DNA of 14,064 nucleotides from Candidatus Aminicenantota bacterium (GTDB lineage: Bacteria > Acidobacteriota > Aminicenantia > Aminicenantales > Saccharicenantaceae), in NCBI GenBank assembly GCA_022867105.1, contig JALHVH010000383.1:1-14064 (forward strand). Reading direction: 5' to 3'. Positions 1 to 7,489 of this stretch are shown here, in pieces (the stretch's first letter is position 1; every line of letters begins with the position of its first letter). The notes below the pieces were generated by a model, which had not been told where the DNA came from, did not search any database, and worked only from the letters and a program-made list of their open reading frames with translations. Position numbers and translations under genes: made by a program.

Positions 1-146
1 GAGGGCGGCTTCAGGCCGCTTAAAGTCAGATGTCAAACTATTTAATGCGTTCGTATTAAATGGAAGAGAACTTATTTTCTATGAAAAGTGTAGGTTTGAC
101 CCCAACTGCGATTGAAAGCCCTTGGACCCTCTGCTAGAATCTAAGC
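1..146. other. AT-rich intergenic region upstream of guaA
   Basis: No gene is visible in these 146 bases. They are clearly more AT-rich than the rest of the window. Positions 5-9 and 15-19 (GCGGC / GCCGC) can form a 5-bp stem around a 5-base loop, with no T-tract after it, so it is at best the remains of a terminator of an upstream gene. GTCAAAC at 32-38 is inverted as GTTTGAC at 94-100; a 7-bp match like this is roughly expected by chance in such a region. The guaA promoter occupies the right end. Confidence 0.6.
112..140 (+). promoter_or_regulatory. Sigma-70-type promoter of guaA, predicted leaderless start
   Basis: A -35 box TTGAAA (112-117) is followed by a 17-base spacer and a -10 box TAGAAT (135-140). 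The -10 box carries an upstream TGC (132-134), which makes it an extended -10. Only six bases (141-146) separate the -10 box from the guaA ATG, so the expected transcription start coincides with the A of the start codon at about 147. No Shine-Dalgarno sequence lies upstream of that ATG, which fits a leaderless mRNA. The match is by eye; no start site has been mapped. Confidence 0.65.
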
Positions 147-1679
147 ATGTCCAAGATCCTCATCCTCGATTTCGGTTCGCAATACACCCAGCTCATCGCC
201 CGGAAGGTCCGCGAGCTGGGGGTCTATTCCGAGATCGTGCCGTTCAATACGCCCGTCGCTCGAATAAGAAAAAAGGCCCCGGGCGCCCTCATCCTTTCGG
301 GCGGTCCCCGAAGCGTCTACGAAAAGGGCGCCCCTTTGCCGTCGCCGGGCGTCTTCGAGCTCGGCCTCCCGGTCCTGGGCGTCTGCTACGGGCTCCAGGT
401 CATGGCCCACCTCCTCGGGGGCAAGATCGTTCCCTCGGGCAAGCGCGAGTTCGGCTTCGCCTCCCTCAAGGTCCTCGACCGCAAGGGCCTGCTGGCCGGA
501 GTCAGGGACAAGCGGCAGGTCTGGATGAGCCACGGCGACAAGCCGGAACGGGTCCCGCCGGGTTTCCGCGTCACGGCGAGCACGCCCAATACCCGTGTCG
601 CGGCCGTCGAAGACCGGGAGAGGCGCCTCTGCGGCGTCCAGTTCCACCCGGAGGTCATCCACACGCGCGACGGCAATAAGATCCTCGCCAATTTTCTCTT
701 CCGGGTCGCGGGACTCGAGGCCGACTGGAACATGGCCTCGTTCATTAAGCGGAAGGTCGCCGAGGTTCGGGCCGCCGTCGGCCGGGGCCGGGTCATCTGC
801 GGATTGAGCGGCGGCGTCGATTCGCTCGTGACGTCGCTCATCATCCACAAAGCGATCGGGGACCGCCTGACCTGCATCTTCGTCGACAACGGCCTCCTGC
901 GCAAGGGCCAATACCACGAACTCATGGAGAATTTCCGGCGCAAGTTCTCCCTGAACGTGAAGGGCATCGATGCCTCGGAGGAATTCCTCGGGAAGCTCCG
1001 CGGCGTCATCGCGCCCGAAAAAAAGCGGAAGAAGATCGGCGGCCTGTTCATCGAGATCTTCGAGCGCGAAGCGAAAAAGCTCGGCGGGGCGGATTTCCTG
1101 GCCCAGGGGACGATCTACCCGGACGTCATCGAATCGAACCCGGTCAAGGGACCGTCCTCGGTGATCAAGTCCCATCATAACGTCGGCGGCCTCCCCAAAG
1201 GCCTGCGGTTCAAGCTCATCGAGCCTCTCCGCGAGCTCTTCAAGGACGAGGTCCGGGCCCTGGCCCTCGAGCTCGGCGTGGACAAGGGGTTCATCACCCA
1301 ACACCCTTTCCCCGGGCCCGGCTTGGCCGTGCGCATCGTGGGGGAGGTCGACAGGGAAGGCCTCGACATCCTGCGCGAGGCCGACGATATCCTGCTCCAT
1401 GAGGTCCGCCGGGCCGGCCTTTACCGCAAGCTCTGGCAGGCCTTCGCCGTGCTCCTCCCCGTCCGCTCGGTGGGCGTCATGGGCGACCGGCGGACGTACC
1501 AGCGCGTCGTCGTCCTCCGGCTCGTCCAGAGCACGGACGGCATGACCGCCAATTGGTTCCCCGTGCCCGCGCCCCTCCTGGCAAGGATCTCCACCCGCAT
1601 CGTGAACGAGGTCCGTGGCATCAACCGGGTGGCGTTGGACGTCACGACCAAGCCTCCCGGAACGATCGAGTGGGAATGA
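147..1679 (+). CDS. guaA: GMP synthase (glutamine-hydrolysing)
   Basis: Cytosolic enzyme that converts XMP to GMP with ATP and glutamine, the last step of de novo guanine nucleotide synthesis. The 510-residue length is normal. The N-terminal class I glutamine amidotransferase domain (about 1-190) shows the nucleophile Cys80 in GVCYGLQ and the partners His167 and Glu169 in FHPE. The ATP pyrophosphatase domain carries the P-loop SGGVDS at 221-226. The dimerisation domain ends in the family signature KPPGTIEWE. The ATG at 147 is fixed by an in-frame TAG at 135-137 and gives the usual start MSKILILDFGSQY. It has no Shine-Dalgarno and is probably read from a leaderless transcript. Its stop overlaps the dnaE start (ATGA), so the two genes are very likely co-transcribed and translationally coupled. 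Confidence 0.97.
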   Translation: MSKILILDFGSQYTQLIARKVRELGVYSEIVPFNTPVARIRKKAPGALILSGGPRSVYEKGAPLPSPGVFELGLPVLGVCYGLQVMAHLLGGKIVPSGKREFGFASLKVLDRKGLLAGVRDKRQVWMSHGDKPERVPPGFRVTASTPNTRVAAVEDRERRLCGVQFHPEVIHTRDGNKILANFLFRVAGLEADWNMASFIKRKVAEVRAAVGRGRVICGLSGGVDSLVTSLIIHKAIGDRLTCIFVDNGLLRKGQYHELMENFRRKFSLNVKGIDASEEFLGKLRGVIAPEKKRKKIGGLFIEIFEREAKKLGGADFLAQGTIYPDVIESNPVKGPSSVIKSHHNVGGLPKGLRFKLIEPLRELFKDEVRALALELGVDKGFITQHPFPGPGLAVRIVGEVDREGLDILREADDILLHEVRRAGLYRKLWQAFAVLLPVRSVGVMGDRRTYQRVVVLRLVQSTDGMTANWFPVPAPLLARISTRIVNEVRGINRVALDVTTKPPGTIEWE

Positions 1680-4600
1680 GCATGTCTTTCATCCATCTGC
1701 ACAACCACTCCGAGTACAGCATCCTCGACGGGTGCCTCAGGATCCAGGCCCTCGTCGACGCGGCCTACGATCACAATATGCCGGCGGTGGCCCTCACCGA
1801 CCACGGCAACATCTTCGGGGCCGTCCAGTTCTTCAAGGCGGCCAAGGCCAAGGGCATCAAGCCCATTTTCGGCTGCGAGGTCTATGTGGCGCCCGGCAGC
1901 CGTTCCGACAGGGGGTCCAACCCGAACGAAGAGACCCACCACTACCACCTTATCCTCCTCGTCAAGAACGAAAAGGGCTACCGGAACCTGTGCAAGCTCC
2001 TGACCCAGGCCTACCTCGAGGGCTTCTACTACAGGCCGCGGATCGACAAGGAACTCCTGGCCGGCCACACCGACGGGCTGATCGGGCTGTCGAGCTGTCT
2101 CAAGGGCGAGATCAACTTCCTCCTGGCCCGAGGCCGGGACGAGGGGGCCGAAGAGGCCGCCCGGAGCTACGGCTCGCTCTTCGCCGAAGGCGACTTCTAC
2201 CTCGAGCTCCAGGACCACGGCCTTGAACCGCAGAAGGAAATCAACCCGAAGATCGTCGTCCTGGCCCGAAAGCTCGGACTGCCGCTCGTGGCCACCAACG
2301 ACGTCCACTTCCTCCGCAAGGAGGATGCCGAGACCCAGGACGTCCTGCTCTGCATCCAGACCAACCGGAAGGTCAGCGAGACGGACCGCCTTCGCTTCAC
2401 CAGCGACCAGTTCTACTTCAAGTCCGGGGCCGAGATGGCCGAGCTTTTCAAGGAGACGCCCGAAGCGATCGAGAACACGGTCCACATCGCCGCCGCCTGC
2501 GATTTCGCCTTTCCGACGTCCGGCCGCTTCCTTCCCGTCTTCCAACCGCCCAACGGCAAGTCCCTGAGCGAATACTTCGAGGAGGTCGCCCGCGAGGGAT
2601 TCCGGGCGCGGATGGAAGAGGTCTGCGCGAAGAAGAAGGCCAACGGCGAGTTCAGCCACAGCCGTGAAGAGTACGAGGAAAGGCTTGCGAGAGAGATCCG
2701 CCTCATCAAGGAAATGGGCTTCGAGGGCTACTTCCTCATCGTCTGGGACCTCATCAAGAGCGCCCGCGAGAAGGACATCCCCGTCGGCCCGGGCCGCGGC
2801 TCGTCGGCCGGGAGCATGGTCGCCCACAGCATGGGGATCACCGAGATCGATCCCATCGAGTATGACCTCCTGTTCGAGCGCTTCCTGAACCCGGAGCGCA
2901 TCAGCCTGCCGGACATAGACATCGACTTCTGCGGCCGGCGCCGGCAGGAGATGATCGAATATGTCACGAAGAAATACGGCCAGGAGAACGTCAGCCAGAT
3001 CATCACCTTCGGGACGATGGCCGCCCGGGCCGCCATCCGGGACGTGGGCCGCGTCCTCGAGGTCCCGCTCCCCGAGGTGGACCGGATCGCCAAGCTCATC
3101 CCGGCCTTCGGGCCGGACGCCACCCTGGAAGCGGCCGTCCGGAACGTTCCGGAGCTCAAGGAACTGCGCGAGAAGAACGCCAAAGTCGCCCAGCTCATCT
3201 CCATCGCCCAGAAGCTCGAAGGCCAGATCCGCCATCCCTCGATCCACGCCGCGGGCGTCGTCATCACCCCGAAACCGCTGGTGGAATTCGCCCCCCTCTA
3301 CCGGTCGGTCAAGGGAGAGATCACGACCCAGTTCGAGATGGGCGACATCGAATATATCGGCCTCCTCAAGATGGACCTGCTGGGCCTGCGCAACCTGACG
3401 GTCATCTACGACGCCCTCGGCCTCATCGAGAAGGACACGGGGGAGCGGCTGGACATTCACAACATCCCCCTGGACGACCCGCGGACGTTCGAGCTGTTCC
3501 AGGCCGGCAACACCGACGGCGTCTTCCAGTTCGAGAGCCCGGGGATGAAGGACCTCCTGCGGAGATTCCGGCCCGAGGTCTTCCGGGACCTCATCGCCTT
3601 GAACGCCCTCTACCGGCCCGGGCCGCTCAAGAGCGGCATGACCGACGAGTTCATCCACCGCAAGAACCACCCCGAGCTGACGACCTACGAGTTCCCCGAG
3701 CTCGAGCCCGTTTTGAAGGAGACGCGGGGGATCATCGTCTACCAGGAGCAGGTCATGCGCATCGCCGTCCAACTGGCCGGCTTCTCCCTGGCCGACGCCG
3801 ATATCCTGCGCAAGGCCATGGGAAAGAAGGGCAAGGACATCATGAAGGCCCAGAAGCAGCGCTTCATCCAGGGCGCGAAGAAGAACGGCGTCGCCCAGAG
3901 CAAGGCGACCAAGGTCTTCGACCAGATCGCCCAGTTCGCCGAATACGGCTTCAATAAGTCCCACAGCGCTGCTTACGCGTACCTGGCGTACCAGACGGCC
4001 TACCTCAAGGCCCATTACTCCCGGCACTTTCTGGCCGCTCTCATCACTTCCGAGGCCGAACGAGGATCGACGCCGCAGGTCGTCAAGTACATCACCGAAT
4101 GCCACGAGATGGGCCTCAAGGTCCTGCCGCCCGACATCAACAAGAGCGACTATCCCTTCACCGTGGAGGGAGAGAGCATCCGCTTCGGGCTCTCGGCGGT
4201 CAAGAACGTCGGCGAGGCGGCCATCCGCGAGCTGCTGGCCCTGCGCGGGAAGCACGGGGCGTTCACGTCGCCGTTCGACCTCTTCCAGGACACGGATTCG
4301 AAGATCGTCAATCGGAAGGCCCTGGAGAGTCTGATCAAAGCCGGCGTCTTCGACTCCCTGGGCTGGAGACGCTCCCAGTGTTTCCACATGTTGGACCGGA
4401 TGATCGAGTACGGCCATGAGGTCCAGAAGGCCGTGGTCCAGAAGCAGAACCTCCTGTTCGGCGGAGGGGCCCTCGAACCGCCCGAGGTCCCGGTCGAGGT
4501 CCGCGAGATGCGGGAGTGGGATGAGTCGCTCCTCCTGTCTTACGAGATGGACGCCCTGGGATTCTATATCACGGGCCATCCCCTGGCCCGGTTCAAGGGC

Positions 4601-5161
4601 CGCCTCAACAAGCTTATCTCCCACGACATCGGCGACCTCGACGAGCAGAAGGACTTCGACAAGGACGTCCGGGTCGTCGGCATCATTGCCGTGATCAAGC
4701 CGCTCAAGACAAGGAAGGACGAGCGGATGGCCACGTTCCTCCTCGAGGACATGACCGGCCGGATCGAAGTCGTGGCCTTTCCCGAGGCCTACGGCAAGTC
4801 CAGCGCCTACCTGAGGGAAGGTCAGCTCGTCTGGGTCAAGGGCAAGTTCGGCGGCGAAGGGGAAAGCCGCCGGATCAGTCTCAGCCTGGTCATGCCCCTC
4901 ACCGAGGCCATGGAGAAGCAGGCCAAGCGGATGATCGTCCGGATCTTCCTCCCCGGCCTTGAGGACTCCGTCCTGGACATGCTGAGGGGCGTCCTCGACA
5001 AATACGAGGGGAAGTGCCCGGTCCTCTTCGAACTCGAGACGCCCCACGCCTACCGGATGGTGACCCAGTCGACCGAGGTCCACGGCGTGACCCCGACCGA
5101 GGAACTGAAAAAGCGCATCGAGGACCTTCTCGGCGAGGACTCGGTCCGTATCGAGTATTGA
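1676..5161 (+). CDS. dnaE: DNA polymerase III subunit alpha
   Basis: Catalytic subunit of the replicative polymerase; it would work with the sliding clamp and loader at the fork. The product is 1161 residues, normal for DnaE1. The N-terminal PHP domain has the metal-site motif HLHNHSEYS (His7, His9, His11) and LTDHGN. The polymerase core contains GPGRGSSAGS, the catalytic acidic motif PDIDIDF at 412-418 and the third Asp in KMDLLGL (Asp567). A tandem helix-hairpin-helix region and an OB-fold (VVGIIAVIKPLKTRKDERMA onward) follow, then a C-terminal tail-binding region. The ATG at 1676 overlaps the guaA stop by four bases; a second ATG lies at 1682. The PHP motif begins five residues after the first Met, so either start gives a complete protein. 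Co-transcription with guaA would tie replication to guanine nucleotide supply, which is inference. Confidence 0.97.
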   Translation: MSMSFIHLHNHSEYSILDGCLRIQALVDAAYDHNMPAVALTDHGNIFGAVQFFKAAKAKGIKPIFGCEVYVAPGSRSDRGSNPNEETHHYHLILLVKNEKGYRNLCKLLTQAYLEGFYYRPRIDKELLAGHTDGLIGLSSCLKGEINFLLARGRDEGAEEAARSYGSLFAEGDFYLELQDHGLEPQKEINPKIVVLARKLGLPLVATNDVHFLRKEDAETQDVLLCIQTNRKVSETDRLRFTSDQFYFKSGAEMAELFKETPEAIENTVHIAAACDFAFPTSGRFLPVFQPPNGKSLSEYFEEVAREGFRARMEEVCAKKKANGEFSHSREEYEERLAREIRLIKEMGFEGYFLIVWDLIKSAREKDIPVGPGRGSSAGSMVAHSMGITEIDPIEYDLLFERFLNPERISLPDIDIDFCGRRRQEMIEYVTKKYGQENVSQIITFGTMAARAAIRDVGRVLEVPLPEVDRIAKLIPAFGPDATLEAAVRNVPELKELREKNAKVAQLISIAQKLEGQIRHPSIHAAGVVITPKPLVEFAPLYRSVKGEITTQFEMGDIEYIGLLKMDLLGLRNLTVIYDALGLIEKDTGERLDIHNIPLDDPRTFELFQAGNTDGVFQFESPGMKDLLRRFRPEVFRDLIALNALYRPGPLKSGMTDEFIHRKNHPELTTYEFPELEPVLKETRGIIVYQEQVMRIAVQLAGFSLADADILRKAMGKKGKDIMKAQKQRFIQGAKKNGVAQSKATKVFDQIAQFAEYGFNKSHSAAYAYLAYQTAYLKAHYSRHFLAALITSEAERGSTPQVVKYITECHEMGLKVLPPDINKSDYPFTVEGESIRFGLSAVKNVGEAAIRELLALRGKHGAFTSPFDLFQDTDSKIVNRKALESLIKAGVFDSLGWRRSQCFHMLDRMIEYGHEVQKAVVQKQNLLFGGGALEPPEVPVEVREMREWDESLLLSYEMDALGFYITGHPLARFKGRLNKLISHDIGDLDEQKDFDKDVRVVGIIAVIKPLKTRKDERMATFLLEDMTGRIEVVAFPEAYGKSSAYLREGQLVWVKGKFGGEGESRRISLSLVMPLTEAMEKQAKRMIVRIFLPGLEDSVLDMLRGVLDKYEGKCPVLFELETPHAYRMVTQSTEVHGVTPTEELKKRIEDLLGEDSVRIEY

Positions 5162-5174
5162 GAGGAGGAATCCC

Positions 5175-5756
5175 GTGCCCTACAGGATCGTCGTCGCCGA
5201 CCCCAGTCCCTCCGTTCAGAAAGCCGTCCAGGCGGCCTTTTCGGAGTCGGGCTTCAAGCTCTATGTCTTCGAGGACGGCCGCGAACTCGTCGACGCCCTT
5301 CCGTCGATCCGGCCGGATACGGTCATCCTCGGCCTCTCCCTTTCCGGGATGGACGCTTTTGAGGTCGGGCGTTTCCTGGCCGGCCGCGAGGAGTCCCGGA
5401 ACGTGCCCCTCTTCTTCCTCAAGGGGACGTTCGAGCTGTTCGATCCCGACAGGGCCGCGGACATCCCCCACGACGGAGTGATCCAGAAACCGTTCGATTC
5501 GGAGAAGCTGGCCGCGACGGTCAGGGAGGCGATCGACCGGAAGATCTCGCCCCCCACGATGCCCGAGGAGCCCTTCCCGGAGGCCCCGTCGGCTGAGTTC
5601 CCGTCCAAAGGCCTTGGGGAGAGTCCCTCTTCCTCCGCTCCTCCTGACGCGCTCCGCTCCACGGTCCGCGAGATCGTCCGCACGGAAGTCCTGGAAATGG
5701 AGCGCGAGCTCGAGAAGAGGATCGCGGCCCGCGTCCTTGCCGGGCTCAGGAAATAG
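5175..5756 (+). CDS. Degenerate receiver-domain (pseudo-receiver) protein with C-terminal helix
   Basis: A 193-residue soluble protein. Residues 1-123 follow the CheY-like receiver pattern (IVVADPSPSV, then PDTVILGLSLSGMDAFEV, then VIQKPF), but the phosphorylation site is broken. The acceptor Asp is Gly53, the switch Thr/Ser is Lys83, and only one of the two N-terminal acidic residues remains (Asp9). Lys105 of the KP motif is kept. It is therefore unlikely to be a phosphorylated response regulator. Residues about 124-160 form a Pro/Ser-rich linker and 160-193 a charged amphipathic helix that could dimerise or bind a partner. The GTG start at 5175 has a strong Shine-Dalgarno, GAGGAGG at 5162-5168. 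It lies 13 nt after dnaE in the same operon. No kinase is nearby. It may act as a protein-interaction adaptor, but the partner is unknown. Confidence 0.85.
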   Translation: MPYRIVVADPSPSVQKAVQAAFSESGFKLYVFEDGRELVDALPSIRPDTVILGLSLSGMDAFEVGRFLAGREESRNVPLFFLKGTFELFDPDRAADIPHDGVIQKPFDSEKLAATVREAIDRKISPPTMPEEPFPEAPSAEFPSKGLGESPSSSAPPDALRSTVREIVRTEVLEMERELEKRIAARVLAGLRK

Positions 5757-5770
5757 CCGCCAATCGCCCC

Positions 5771-6040
5771 GTGGACAAGGACGATCTGTGCAGGCTTCTA
5801 TGCGAAAGCCTGGAGACATGGTATAATATATTCATCCGCGGGACAGGGGACAAGATCGTTCACGCCTTTCAAGAAAAAATGACCTTCACTCCGGGGGACC
5901 GCGTCTGCCTCGAGACCGGGGGCGCGGCGGCCGATGGAACGTTCATCGGCTTGGACGCCTTCGGGGGCCTTGTCTGCGAAAACGGAGGACGGAGGACAGC
6001 CCATGACTCGGCCGAGGTCCGGGCCCTCGAGCGTGGCTGA
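5771..6040 (+). CDS. Stand-alone BirA C-terminal domain (catalytic domain missing)
   Basis: An 89-residue product. Residues 3-36 (LLCESLETWYNIFIRGTGDKI...) resemble the last helix of the biotin protein ligase catalytic domain. Residues 39-85 (PGDRVCLET...DGTFIGLDAFGGLV...) resemble the small SH3-like C-terminal domain. The biotin- and ATP-binding catalytic domain, including its GRGR motif, is absent: the upstream 580 bases encode the pseudo-receiver, and the same frame further upstream does not read like BirA. birA commonly lies beside coaX, so this is probably what is left of a birA gene in its ancestral place. The GTG at 5771 has no clear Shine-Dalgarno. An in-frame ATG at 5879 would give only the SH3-like domain (53 residues). 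It could be a retained small protein, a decaying remnant, or an assembly join. Family resemblance is from memory. Confidence 0.6.
   Translation: MDKDDLCRLLCESLETWYNIFIRGTGDKIVHAFQEKMTFTPGDRVCLETGGAAADGTFIGLDAFGGLVCENGGRRTAHDSAEVRALERG
5819..5827 (+). promoter_or_regulatory. Candidate extended -10 promoter for coaX and downstream genes
   Basis: TGGTATAAT matches the extended -10 consensus (TG, one base, TATAAT). It stands out in GC-rich sequence and is followed by more AT (ATATTC). No convincing -35 box lies 16-18 bases upstream. It falls inside the BirA-like reading frame, where it encodes Trp-Tyr-Asn with codons (TAT, AAT, then ATA) that are rare in this window. Initiation near 5834 would give coaX a leader of about 220 nt. 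Confidence 0.35.
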
Positions 6041-6055
6041 CCAAGGAGAATAGAA

Positions 6056-6826
6056 ATGCTATTGGCTTTCGACATCGGAAACACGACCATCGCCGTCGGC
6101 GTCTTCAGGGGCAAGAAACTCCTCAAGGACTGGAGGATCAAGACGGACAAGGAGAAGACGGGCGACGAATACAGCATCGTCCTCCTGAGCCTGTTCCAGC
6201 GCGAGGGGATCCCGTCCGATAAGATCGAAGCCGCCATCATCTCGAGTGTCGTCCCGCCCCTGACGCCGGTCTTCCAAGACCTGAGCCTCGACCTTTTCGG
6301 ACTCGAGGCGCTCGTCGTCGGGCCGGGCCTCAAGACGGGTATGCCCATCCTCTACGAGAACCCGCTCGAGGTCGGCGCCGACCGGGTGGTCGCGGCTCTT
6401 GCCGCCTACGGGAAATACGGCGGGCCTTGCATCATCGTGGATTTCGGCACGGCCACGACCTTCGACGCCATCTCGGCCAAGGGCGAATACCTGGGCGGGG
6501 CCATCGCCCCCGGCATCCAGATCTCGGCCGAGGCCCTCTACCTCAAGACGGCCAAACTGCCGCGGATCGAGATCCGGAAGCCGAGGCGGGCCATCGGCCG
6601 GACGACTGTCTCGAGCATGCAATCGGGGCTCTACTTCGGGTACATCGGGCTCGTCTCCAATATCATCGCCCAGGTCGGCAAAGAGCTGGGCAAGGAGGTC
6701 CGGGTCGTCTCCACGGGAGGTTTCGGCGGTCCGCTCACACCCGAGGTTCCGGCCATCGAAGCCTACGAACCGCACCTGGTGCTCGACGGGCTGAGGATCC
6801 TCTACGAGAAGAACAAGGCCGGGTGA
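6056..6826 (+). CDS. coaX: Type III pantothenate kinase
   Basis: Cytosolic kinase that phosphorylates pantothenate, the first committed step of coenzyme A synthesis. The type III enzyme belongs to the ASKHA fold and is not homologous to the CoaA or PanK-II types. The 256-residue length is typical. Visible motifs are the N-terminal phosphate-binding DIGNT (Asp6-Thr10), GADR at 107-110, VDFGTATTFD starting at 128, the YLGGAIAPGIQ loop, GRTT.SSMQSG, and a C-terminal STGGFGG. The ATG at 6056 is preceded by AAGGAGA at 6043-6049, a good ribosome binding site. It starts 15 nt after the BirA-like fragment, matching the common birA-coaX neighbourhood, and the next gene begins 10 nt after its stop. The internal -10 box at 5819-5827 may supply a promoter. 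Confidence 0.95.
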   Translation: MLLAFDIGNTTIAVGVFRGKKLLKDWRIKTDKEKTGDEYSIVLLSLFQREGIPSDKIEAAIISSVVPPLTPVFQDLSLDLFGLEALVVGPGLKTGMPILYENPLEVGADRVVAALAAYGKYGGPCIIVDFGTATTFDAISAKGEYLGGAIAPGIQISAEALYLKTAKLPRIEIRKPRRAIGRTTVSSMQSGLYFGYIGLVSNIIAQVGKELGKEVRVVSTGGFGGPLTPEVPAIEAYEPHLVLDGLRILYEKNKAG

Positions 6827-6836
6827 AGAGGACGCC

Positions 6837-7475
6837 GTGGAAGCCGACGGCCGCGCGCAAAGCCAATACTACCAAACCATTGCCCGGGAGTTCTTCCGAA
6901 GACGGGGGGCGCCGTTCTTCCTGTCGCCGAAGGACGTGGCCCTCATCGCCCGCTGGGAAAAGATGAGGGTGCCGCTCGACGCGGTCCTCGAAGGCATGGA
7001 AACGGCCTTCGAGAATTTCCGCAAGGGCGGCCGGTCCGCCAAGGTCCTGTCCCTGGGCTTCTGCGAGGGCCAGGTCATGAAGGCCTTCGGCCGTCATGCC
7101 GAGCGCAAAGCGGGCGGCGCGCGGAAGACCGTCTCCAGGGACGAGAAGAAGAGAAAGCTCATCCCTGAGATCGAGCGCTTCCTGAGGGCCGTCCCCCCGG
7201 GGTTCGAGGACCTGAGGGCCTCCTTCGAGCGGGCGCTCGTCTTCATCCGGACCGCCGGGGCCGGCGAAGAGGAGCTTGAACGGCTCGACGACGGTGTCGA
7301 CGAAGCCCTCTGGCGCGGAGCGTCCCCGGAGGAGAAAGAGGCGCTCCGCCGGGAAACGGCCGTGGAATTCGCCGGGAAGCGCGGCCTCGATCTCGAGGAG
7401 GTCCTGAGGACGCGGCTCGTGAAGGCCCTCCGGGACCGGCACAAGGTCCCTTACGTTTCGTTATTTTATTATTAA
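6837..7475 (+). CDS. Uncharacterised 212-residue protein
   Basis: Not assigned to a named family. It is hydrophilic, with no signal peptide or membrane segment, and is predicted mostly helical. Residues 10-85 contain a patterned block: YYQTIAREFFRRRGAPFFLSPKD, then WEKMRVPLDAVLEGMETAFENF, then a SLGFC segment at 72-76. From memory this resembles a domain found in unnamed proteins of other bacteria ('SPxDW...W...GIPLxVVLxGI...SLxYC'), and the middle helix looks a little like DnaD-type replication domains; neither is firm. Residues 90-205 are charged helices (KKRKLIPEIERFL, GEEELERL, SPEEKEALRR). It begins with GTG at 6837, 10 nt after coaX, behind a weak GAGG. The last codons (PYVSLFYY) are strikingly AT-rich and precede rnr by 14 nt. 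The operon position is the only hint of role. Confidence 0.75.
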   Translation: MEADGRAQSQYYQTIAREFFRRRGAPFFLSPKDVALIARWEKMRVPLDAVLEGMETAFENFRKGGRSAKVLSLGFCEGQVMKAFGRHAERKAGGARKTVSRDEKKRKLIPEIERFLRAVPPGFEDLRASFERALVFIRTAGAGEEELERLDDGVDEALWRGASPEEKEALRRETAVEFAGKRGLDLEEVLRTRLVKALRDRHKVPYVSLFYY

Positions 7476-7489
7476 AGGAAAGAAAGACA

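Noticed and set aside
32..100. 7-bp inverted repeat GTCAAAC/GTTTGAC as the ends of a small mobile element
   Set aside because: A match of this length is about expected by chance in 146 bases, with no target duplication or longer homology.
1421..5083. Very long open frame (1220 codons) on the minus strand opposite dnaE
   Set aside because: Dense Asp/Glu/Leu/Val/Gly composition typical of the antisense of a GC-rich gene; dnaE on the other strand is unambiguous.
7451..7475. AT-rich stretch before rnr as a promoter
   Set aside because: A TATTAT-like box exists but no -35 element lies at a sensible distance; it is within the end of the upstream coding frame.
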